Positions 16,988 to 21,838 of a stretch of DNA of 21,838 bases are shown here, in pieces (position 1 is the stretch's first letter; every line of letters starts with the position of its first letter). Under the pieces are notes generated by a model, which worked only from the letters and a program-made list of their open reading frames with translations, made no database searches and was not told the origin of the DNA. The DNA comes from Clostridiaceae bacterium (lineage in GTDB: Bacteria > Bacillota > Clostridia > Peptostreptococcales > Peptostreptococcaceae), in assembly GCA_902362365.1 (NCBI GenBank), contig CABIVQ010000048.1:1-21838 (forward strand). Direction: 5' to 3'. Position numbers and translations under genes: made by a program.

Positions 16988-17803
16988 TTAGTTTTCTTTG
17001 TTTTCAGTTCTTTGAGGTCTTTGAGGTCTTTGTCCTTGAGGTCTTTGTCCTCTGTTGTTTCCTCTGTCGTTTCCTCTAGAATTGTTTCTTCTATTATCGT
17101 TTCTTCTATCGTTTCTCTTATTGTTTCTTCTATCGTTTCTTCTTTCTTCTCTTGGGTTTACTCCGTTTTTAGTTGGTAAAACTTCTCCGTTGCATACCCA
17201 AACTTTGATACCTATTTTTCCGTAAGTAGTATCAGCTTCAGCAAATCCGTAATCGATATCAGATCTTAATGTTTGTAAAGGTACATTTCCTTCGCTGTAT
17301 CCTTCAGTTCTAGCCATTTCAGCTCCACCTAATCTTCCAGATGCTGCAACTTTTATACCTTTAGCTCCTGATTTTAAAGCTCTTTGTATAGCTTGTTTCA
17401 TAGCTCTTCTGAAAGCTACCCTTCTTTCGATAGCTAATGCTATGTTTTCAGCTACTAATTGAGCGTTTTTATCGATGCTTTTTACTTCAACGATATTAAC
17501 TATAACATTTTTCTTTGTCATTTTTTCTAATTCTGCTTTTAAAGCTTCTATACCAGCACCAGCTCTTCCTATAACTACACCTGGCTTAGCAACGTGTAAG
17601 TCTAATTTCAACTTATTTGCTGATCTTTCTATTTCTATCTTAGCAACTCCAGCAGAGTATAATTTATTCTTTAAGAATTTACGTACATTGTGGTCTTCTA
17701 ATATTAAGTTTCCGAACTCTTTTTTATCAGTTGTAAACCATCTTGAATCCCAATCTTTTATAACACCGACTCTCAGTCCGTGTGGGTTAACCTTTTGTCC
17801 CAT
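16988..17803 (-). CDS. rpsC: 30S ribosomal protein S3 with an extended Arg/Asn-rich C-terminal tail
   Basis: S3 lines the mRNA entry tunnel and has helicase activity with S4 and S5. The body (residues 1-215) is normal: [20 protein letters not shown], the KH domain with [14 protein letters not shown] (77-90), and the C-terminal domain with [20 protein letters not shown] (153-172). From about 217 to 271 it continues into a low-complexity tail rich in R, N, D, G and Q (units such as RRND, NRGN, GQRPQ), which the Bacillus protein of about 218 residues lacks. The tail is encoded by near-repeated 12-base units. ATG at 17803 follows GGAGGGAAAACA. Confidence 0.97.
   Translation of the reverse strand: MGQKVNPHGLRVGVIKDWDSRWFTTDKKEFGNLILEDHNVRKFLKNKLYSAGVAKIEIERSANKLKLDLHVAKPGVVIGRAGAGIEALKAELEKMTKKNVIVNIVEVKSIDKNAQLVAENIALAIERRVAFRRAMKQAIQRALKSGAKGIKVAASGRLGGAEMARTEGYSEGNVPLQTLRSDIDYGFAEADTTYGKIGIKVWVCNGEVLPTKNGVNPREERRNDRRNNKRNDRRNDNRRNNSRGNDRGNNRGQRPQGQRPQRPQRTENKEN
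16994..17155 (-). repeat. Imperfect short-unit repeats encoding the S3 tail
   Basis: On the minus strand the codon series repeats units like AGAAACGATAGA (RND R) and CAAAGACCTCAA (QRPQ), with drift. The stretch is purine-rich on the coding strand. The repeats could expand or shrink by slippage, which would make tail length vary between strains. Confidence 0.65.
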
Positions 17804-17825
17804 TGTTTTCCCTCCTATCTATTTA

Positions 17826-18161
17826 TTATTTTTTTTCTTTAACAACAACTTCTATGTGAGAAGTTCTTTTTCTTATCATAGTAGCTCTACCCATAGCTCT
17901 AGGCATAAATCTCTTTATTGTAGGTCCTTGGTTAGCAACTATTGAATCTATATATAATTTCTCAACGTCCATCTCATGGTTATTTTCAGCGTTAGCTTTA
18001 GCAGATTTAACAACCTTAGCTATTATTGAAGCAGCTCCTCTTGGAGTGTACTTTAATATTGCTAATGCTTCATCAACATTTTTTCCTCTTACAAGGTCAC
18101 ATACTTGACCTGCTTTTCTTGGAGATACACGTACAAATTTTGCAGTAGCTTTTGCTTCCAT
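17826..18161 (-). CDS. rplV: 50S ribosomal protein L22
   Basis: L22 lines the peptide tunnel. The 111-residue product has [20 protein letters not shown] at the start and the extended tunnel hairpin (about 79-101, with [16 protein letters not shown]), where macrolide-resistance changes fall in other bacteria; it looks intact and normal. ATG at 18161 follows GGAGGAAGAACACA. It is between rpsS and rpsC. Confidence 0.97.
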   Translation of the reverse strand: MEAKATAKFVRVSPRKAGQVCDLVRGKNVDEALAILKYTPRGAASIIAKVVKSAKANAENNHEMDVEKLYIDSIVANQGPTIKRFMPRAMGRATMIRKRTSHIEVVVKEKK

Positions 18162-18196
18162 TGTGTTCTTCCTCCTTCCCTAGTCAAAATATATAA

Positions 18197-18478
18197 TTAT
18201 TTTCTTTTGTTAGATTTTTCGTCGTCCTTGTGTCCTTTGAAAGTTCTTGTAGAAACGAATTCACCTAATTTGTGTCCAACCATATCTTCTGTTATAAAAA
18301 CAGGAACATGTCTTCTTCCATCATGTACAGCTATAGTATGCTCTACCATTTGAGGGAATATTGTTGAACTTCTTGACCAAGTTTTTATTACTTCTTTGTT
18401 TCCGCTTTCATTCATAGCTTCAACTTTCTTTAAAAGTCTAGCATGTATAAAAGGTCCTTTTTTAGTTGATCTTGACAT
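18197..18478 (-). CDS. rpsS: 30S ribosomal protein S19
   Basis: S19 lies in the 30S head with S13. The 93-residue product has [38 protein letters not shown] and [21 protein letters not shown] chose ATG at 18478, 7 bases after AAGGAGG; an in-frame codon at 18502 lies upstream of that site and would add eight residues not seen in the family. It lies 39 bases after rplB. Confidence 0.97.
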   Translation of the reverse strand: MSRSTKKGPFIHARLLKKVEAMNESGNKEVIKTWSRSSTIFPQMVEHTIAVHDGRRHVPVFITEDMVGHKLGEFVSTRTFKGHKDDEKSNKRK

Positions 18479-18517
18479 ATAATATCCTCCTTTCCCGGGC
18501 AAATAAATTAAAATTTA

Positions 18518-19348
18518 TTATTTAGTTCTTCTTGATACTATTAACTTATCAGAAGCTTTGTTTTTCTTTCTAGTTTTGTATCCAAGAGCTGGTTTACCCC
18601 ATGGAGTAACTGGTGATGGTCTACCGATTGGAGATCTACCTTCACCACCACCGTGTGGATGGTCATTAGGGTTCATTACAGAACCTCTTACAGTAGGTCT
18701 TATACCCATATGTCTTTTTCTACCTGCTTTACCGATAACTACGTTACCATGCTCTATATTACCAACTTGTCCTATAGTAGCTTTACAGTTTATGCTTACA
18801 TATCTCATTTCACCTGATGGTAATCTAAGTAATGCATATTTTCCTTCTTTAGCCATTAATTGAGCTGAAACACCAGCAGATCTAACTAACTGAGCTCCTT
18901 TTCCTGGCTTTAATTCTATGTTGTGTACCACTGTACCAACTGGCATATCTTTTAATGCCATTGCATTTCCTGGTTTTATATCAGCAGTTGGTCCTGATAA
19001 TACAGTATCTCCAACTTTTAATCCAACAGGAGCTAGTATATATCTCTTTTCACCATCTGCATAGTTTAATAAAGCTATGTTAGCAGTTCTGTTTGGATCG
19101 TATTCTATTGTAGCAACCTTCGCAGGTATACCATCTTTATTTCTCTTGAAATCTATTATTCTATATTTTCTTCTGTTTCCTCCACCTCTGTGACGAACAG
19201 TTATTTTTCCGTGTGCATTTCTACCAGAGTTTTTCTTTAATGAAACTAAAAGAGATTTTTCTGGTTCATTGCAAGTTATTTCATCAGAAATTAAAACTGT
19301 CATTTGTCTTAAGGCAGGAGAAGTTGGTTTAAACTTTTTTATAGCCAT
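18518..19348 (-). CDS. rplB: 50S ribosomal protein L2
   Basis: L2 is needed for subunit joining and peptidyl transfer. The 276-residue product is standard length, with [20 protein letters not shown], the SH3-like domain around [20 protein letters not shown], and the conserved C-terminal motif [19 protein letters not shown] containing H230 and H232, then [18 protein letters not shown] at 19348 follows AAGGAGGGAAAACAG. Confidence 0.97.
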   Translation of the reverse strand: MAIKKFKPTSPALRQMTVLISDEITCNEPEKSLLVSLKKNSGRNAHGKITVRHRGGGNRRKYRIIDFKRNKDGIPAKVATIEYDPNRTANIALLNYADGEKRYILAPVGLKVGDTVLSGPTADIKPGNAMALKDMPVGTVVHNIELKPGKGAQLVRSAGVSAQLMAKEGKYALLRLPSGEMRYVSINCKATIGQVGNIEHGNVVIGKAGRKRHMGIRPTVRGSVMNPNDHPHGGGEGRSPIGRPSPVTPWGKPALGYKTRKKNKASDKLIVSRRTK

Positions 19349-19378
19349 CTGTTTTCCCTCCTTTGTTAATTAGGGGTA

Positions 19379-19669
19379 TTACATACCTTGGAAGAATTCT
19401 ATTTCTTTGCTATCAGCAGTTAACTTAACAACTGCTTTTTTGAAGCTTGCAGTTCTTCCTTCAGATCTACCCATTCTTTTAACTTTTCCATCGTAGTTCA
19501 TTGTGTTTACTTTTTCTACATTAACTCCGAAAACTTTTTCTACAGCTTTCTTTATTTCAGTTTTATTAGCAGCCTTAGCTACTACAAAAGTATATTTTTT
19601 CTCAACCATGTCAGCCATACTTTGTTCAGTTACAACTGGCTTTATTATTATATCATGTGGATTAGTCAT
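19379..19669 (-). CDS. rplW: 50S ribosomal protein L23
   Basis: L23 sits at the tunnel exit and docks trigger factor and SRP. The 96-residue product has [60 protein letters not shown]. Its ATG overlaps the rplD stop (TAATG), so translation is coupled; the ribosome-binding site GGAGGTG lies in the end of rplD. Confidence 0.96.
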   Translation of the reverse strand: MTNPHDIIIKPVVTEQSMADMVEKKYTFVVAKAANKTEIKKAVEKVFGVNVEKVNTMNYDGKVKRMGRSEGRTASFKKAVVKLTADSKEIEFFQGM

Positions 19670-20292
19670 TATGCGTACACCTCCTCCACTTTTTTAACAG
19701 CGTCTGTTGTTATTATGAATGAATCATATTTTAATATATCGTAAACGTTTATAGTGTTAACTGTAGCAGTTGCAACACCTTCTACGTTTGCAGCTGATTT
19801 TATAACGTTAGTGTTATTTTCAGCAGTTACTACTAAAGCTTTCTTAGCAGCATTTACGTTCTTTAATATTTGAACGAATTCTTTAGTCTTAGGAGCTTCC
19901 ATGTTGAAAGCATCTAATACTATCATTTCACCATTTTGAACCTTAGAAGTTAAAGCACTCTTCATAGCTAATCTTCTAACTTTTCTTGGTAAAGTGTAGC
20001 TGTAGTTTCTTGGCTTTGGTGCGAAAGCAACTCCACCACCAACCCATTGTACAGCTCTTATAGAACCTTGTCTAGCTCTACCAGTTCCTTTTTGTTTCCA
20101 AGGTTTTCTTCCGCCACCTCTAACTTCTGCTCTAGTTTTAGCAGATTGAGTACCTTGTCTCTTGTTTGCTAATTGGTTTTTAACAACTTCGTATAAAACG
20201 TGTTCATTAACTTCTACGTTGAATATAGCATCATTTAATTCTATTTCTCCAACATTTTGTCCATTAGTATTTAATACATTTAATTTTGGCAT
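19669..20292 (-). CDS. rplD: 50S ribosomal protein L4
   Basis: L4 lines the tunnel constriction and represses the S10 operon in E. coli. The 207-residue product has the long extended loop (about 43-92) with [37 protein letters not shown] and [13 protein letters not shown], all well conserved, and a Rossmann-like body. Macrolide-resistance positions fall in this loop in other bacteria; nothing unusual is visible. ATG at 20292 follows AAGGAGGAAGCATA. Confidence 0.97.
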   Translation of the reverse strand: MPKLNVLNTNGQNVGEIELNDAIFNVEVNEHVLYEVVKNQLANKRQGTQSAKTRAEVRGGGRKPWKQKGTGRARQGSIRAVQWVGGGVAFAPKPRNYSYTLPRKVRRLAMKSALTSKVQNGEMIVLDAFNMEAPKTKEFVQILKNVNAAKKALVVTAENNTNVIKSAANVEGVATATVNTINVYDILKYDSFIITTDAVKKVEEVYA

Positions 20293-20320
20293 TATGCTTC
20301 CTCCTTTCTTAGGTTAGTTA

Positions 20321-20950
20321 TTATTTAGAAGCTTTAACTGCTTCTTTTATAGTTACTACTGAACCTTTAGCTCCTGGTATAGCACCTTTAACTAATATAA
20401 GGTTCTTTTCAGCATCTATTCTAACTACTTCTAAGTTTTGAACAGTAACTTTAACGCTACCCATGTGTCCAGCTAATTTTTTGTTTTTGAATACTCTACC
20501 AGGGAATGAACAAGCACCCATTGAACCTGGTCTTCTGTGGTATCTAGAACCGTGAGATTCTGGTCCTCTAGATTGTCCATGTCTCTTTATTGGACCTTGG
20601 AATCCTTTACCTTTAGATATTCCTGTTACATCTATCATTTCTCCTGCAGCGAATAAATCAGCTTTTATTTCTTGTCCAACTGTGTATCCTTCTACAGAAT
20701 CAACTCTGAATTCTTTTAAGTGTTTCTTTAAAGTATTAGCAGCAGCTAAGTGTCCTTTTTGAGGCTTGTTTAAAGATTTTTCTTTAACATCTCCAAAACC
20801 AACTTGAACTGCATTATATCCGTCTTTTTCAACAGTTTTTATTTGAGTTATAACAACAGGTCCTGCTTCAACAACTGTTACTGGTACTACTTCACCAACT
20901 TCAGTGAATATTTGAGTCATACCTATTTTTTTACCTAATATTCCTTTCAT
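20321..20950 (-). CDS. rplC: 50S ribosomal protein L3
   Basis: L3 is an early assembly protein with an arm reaching the peptidyl transferase centre. The 209-residue product begins [19 protein letters not shown], has the [20 protein letters not shown] arm (about 125-145) and [19 protein letters not shown] chose ATG at 20950, 7 bases after AGGAGGTG; the in-frame upstream codon at 20986 lies in the structured gap and before this site. It follows rpsJ across a 94-base gap with two stem-loops. Confidence 0.97.
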   Translation of the reverse strand: MKGILGKKIGMTQIFTEVGEVVPVTVVEAGPVVITQIKTVEKDGYNAVQVGFGDVKEKSLNKPQKGHLAAANTLKKHLKEFRVDSVEGYTVGQEIKADLFAAGEMIDVTGISKGKGFQGPIKRHGQSRGPESHGSRYHRRPGSMGACSFPGRVFKNKKLAGHMGSVKVTVQNLEVVRIDAEKNLILVKGAIPGAKGSVVTIKEAVKASK

Positions 20951-20977
20951 ATTAGCACCTCCTATAATCTTACAGCG

Positions 20978-20997
20978 GATTACCATTTTAGGTAATC
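20978..20997 (-). other. Stem-loop in the rpsJ-rplC gap (proximal to rplC)
   Basis: GATTACC (20978-20984) pairs with GGTAATC (20991-20997) across a 6-base loop, about 28 bases before the rplC start. No T-run follows, so it is not a terminator. Confidence 0.6.
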
Positions 20998-21000
20998 ATT

Positions 21001-21034
21001 CTAAGATAGTTACCTTATAGGATAAGTATCTTAG
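21001..21034 (-). other. Long interrupted stem-loop in the rpsJ-rplC gap
   Basis: CTAAGATA (21001-21008) pairs with TATCTTAG (21027-21034). Inside, TTA pairs with TAA and CCT with AGG, with one mismatch and one bulge, giving about 14 bp and a 3-base apical loop. Together with the neighbouring 7-bp hairpin it occupies most of the 94-base gap, which the rest of this compact operon lacks. Confidence 0.6.
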
Positions 21035-21044
21035 GTGTTTGTTC

Positions 21045-21353
21045 TTATAATTTTATTTCTATATCAACACCAGCTGGTAAGTCTAATCTCATTAAAGAGT
21101 CAACTGTTTTAGGTGTTGGGTTAGCTATGTCTATTAATCTCTTGTGAGTTCTTATTTCGAATTGCTCTCTAGAGTCTTTGTATTTATGCACAGCTCTTAA
21201 TATTGTCACTATTTGCTTTTCAGTTGGTAGTGGCACAGGTCCTGAAACTTGTGATCCAGCTTTTTTAGCAGTTTCTACTATTTTTCCAGCTGAAAAATCT
21301 AATAATTTGTGATCATATGACTTTAATCTTATTCTTATCTTTTCTTTAGCCAT
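21045..21353 (-). CDS. rpsJ: 30S ribosomal protein S10
   Basis: S10 is part of the 30S head and, with NusB, forms the antitermination complex (as NusE). The 102-residue product starts [19 protein letters not shown], has the [20 protein letters not shown] and [14 protein letters not shown] blocks and ends VDIEIKL. ATG at 21353 follows AAAGGAGGGAAATAAA. It is the first gene of the S10 operon, behind a long leader and a strong promoter. A short leader ORF may end one base before its ATG (see findings). Confidence 0.97.
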   Translation of the reverse strand: MAKEKIRIRLKSYDHKLLDFSAGKIVETAKKAGSQVSGPVPLPTEKQIVTILRAVHKYKDSREQFEIRTHKRLIDIANPTPKTVDSLMRLDLPAGVDIEIKL

Positions 21354-21354
21354 T

Positions 21355-21405
21355 TTATTTCCCTCCTTTTATAGAACTTTTTTGATTCTTAAGTTTTAAA
21401 CTCAT
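21355..21405 (-). CDS. Possible 16-codon leader ORF upstream of rpsJ
   Basis: An ATG at 21403-21405 opens 16 codons ([16 protein letters not shown]) ending in TAA one base before the rpsJ ATG. Its last codons contain the rpsJ Shine-Dalgarno. A GGAGGTG lies 15 bases upstream, on the descending arm of the leader hairpin, so its use is uncertain. The length and spacing could be chance. Confidence 0.25.
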   Translation of the reverse strand: MSLKLKNQKSSIKGGK

Positions 21406-21415
21406 CAATACCGAT

Positions 21416-21433
21416 ACACACCTCCGGGTGTGT
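21416..21433 (-). promoter_or_regulatory. GC-rich hairpin in the rpsJ leader
   Basis: ACACACC (21416-21422) and GGTGTGT (21427-21433) form a 7-bp stem with a 4-base loop (CGGA on the minus strand). It is the most stable short element in a very A/T-rich leader and includes GGAGGTG, a sequestered Shine-Dalgarno-like site. No T-run follows, so it does not look like a terminator. Confidence 0.6.
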
Positions 21434-21632
21434 TGTGTTTTTTCAAACTAATATCGACTCATCTTCTACTAAGATTCATTATAAGTTTTTCGTTTCTCTC
21501 AAGCACACTATTATATTTTATATCAAAATTTACATTTTTTCAAGTTTTTTTTATCATTTTACTAATATTATTTTATTACATAAAAATTTTTTTTACAAAC
21601 TTGATTTATTTTCTCTAACAAAGCACTTACTT

Positions 21633-21661
21633 AGTATATCTCTTTTAAGTACTATTGTCAA
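21633..21661 (-). promoter_or_regulatory. Sigma-A promoter of the S10 operon
   Basis: On the minus strand a perfect -35 TTGACA (21656-21661) and TATACT (21633-21638) are separated by 17 bp. Transcription should start near 21626, giving a leader of about 270 bases. The bases directly after the -10 (AAGTAAGTGCT, 21622-21632) are identical to those at the rRNA promoter. Confidence 0.8.
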
Positions 21662-21699
21662 CAACATATGTATACTATATACTTCCTTTTATTACAAAT

Positions 21700-21729
21700 C
21701 AAAAAAGAGGAGGTCTCCCCCCTCTTTTA
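21700..21729 (-). terminator. Rho-independent terminator after tuf
   Basis: AAAAGAGG and CCTCTTTT form a stem (21704-21711 with 21721-21728), with a further GG/CC pairing possible inside, and on the minus strand the second arm runs into six T. It lies about 27 bases after the tuf stop and upstream of the S10 promoter, so tuf and the S10 operon can be transcribed separately. Confidence 0.88.
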
Positions 21730-21755
21730 TATATAAATAATTTCTTAATAAGAGA

Positions 21756-21838
21756 TTATTCCATTATAGAAGCAACAACACCTGATGCTACTGTTCTTCC
21801 ACCTTCTCTTATTGCGAATCTTAATCCTTCTTCAACAC
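21756..21838 (-). CDS. tuf: Elongation factor Tu, C-terminal end (partial)
   Basis: Only the last 27 codons lie in the window. They read EEGLRFAIREGGRTVASGVV and end ASIME, the end of the EF-Tu C-terminal beta-barrel domain. EF-Tu delivers aminoacyl-tRNA to the ribosome with GTP. The gene runs rightward beyond the window edge. Its position before rpsJ is the usual one in Firmicutes (fusA-tuf-rpsJ). Confidence 0.95.
   Translation of the reverse strand, partial: VEEGLRFAIREGGRTVASGVVASIME

Larger units (their letters stand above)
21354..21655 (-). other. S10-operon leader and promoter-proximal region, no gene on either strand
   Basis: This stretch of roughly 300 bases between the S10 promoter and rpsJ is very A/T-rich. 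It holds the 11-base motif after the -10, a weak second TATAAT (21510-21515), the leader hairpin and the short ORF. Plus-strand ORFs crossing it have no recognisable protein character and are taken as chance. Confidence 0.6.

Noticed and set aside
17475..17945. 156-codon plus-strand ORF opposite rpsC and rplV
   Set aside because: It is antisense to two conserved ribosomal genes and has no protein-like features.
21510..21543. Second S10 promoter: TATAAT at 21510-21515 with TTGAAA at 21538-21543
   Set aside because: The spacer is 22 bp, too long for sigma-A, and at 17 bp no -35 exists. The bases after the -10 (AGTGTGCTTGAG) recall the shared motif, so it is not excluded, only unsupported.
21435..21740. 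Plus-strand ORFs in the tuf-rpsJ gap (for example 101 and 62 codons)
   Set aside because: They cover the S10 promoter and tuf terminator, are rich in F, I, L, Y and S as chance ORFs in A/T-rich DNA are, and show no domain or ribosome-binding site.

Overview
The window is a low-GC, strongly AT-rich chromosomal segment in which every convincing gene lies on the minus strand. It carries the tuf–S10–spc–alpha ribosomal protein cluster of a Gram-positive Clostridia-type bacterium and ends at the start of an rRNA operon. The 16S 5' end (plus-strand positions 1 to about 71, read in reverse), the zinc-binding forms of S14, S4 and L36, the ECF transporter module beside rplQ, and the spore-germination amidase cwlD downstream of rpsI fit a spore-forming member of Peptostreptococcaceae (Clostridioides, Paraclostridium or Romboutsia relatives). 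The genus is an inference that the sequence alone does not settle.

Layout in the direction of transcription (right to left): the 3' end of tuf (EF-Tu) and its terminator; a leader of about 270 nt with a good sigma-A promoter and a hairpin; rpsJ, rplC, rplD, rplW, rplB, rpsS, rplV, rpsC, rplP, rpmC, rpsQ, rplN, rplX, rplE, rpsZ, rpsH, rplF, rplR, rpsE, rpmD, rplO, secY, adk, map, a small KOW-domain RNA-binding protein gene, infA, rpmJ; then rpsM, rpsK, rpsD, rpoA and rplQ, closed by a terminator. A separate unit follows: ecfA1, ecfA2, ecfT and truA, then rplM and rpsI with their own promoter and an L13-leader-like hairpin, closed by a terminator. cwlD follows with its own terminator, and finally an rRNA promoter, leader and the first bases of 16S rRNA.

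The genes jointly build the ribosome (S10/spc/alpha proteins, rRNA), start translation (IF-1), process nascent proteins (Map), export them (SecY), supply adenylate balance (Adk) and transcribe DNA (RpoA). The ECF module energises vitamin and metal uptake, TruA modifies tRNA, and CwlD acts on spore cortex.

I found no mobile element, CRISPR array, phage gene or novel protein system. What deserves attention is regulatory: an 11-base sequence shared by the rRNA and S10 promoters directly after the -10 box, structured gaps (rpsJ–rplC, rplE–rpsZ, before rpoA, before rpsM), a possible short leader ORF ending one base before rpsJ, a possible sporulation promoter inside the rpsI terminator, and a repetitive Arg/Asn-rich tail on ribosomal protein S3.
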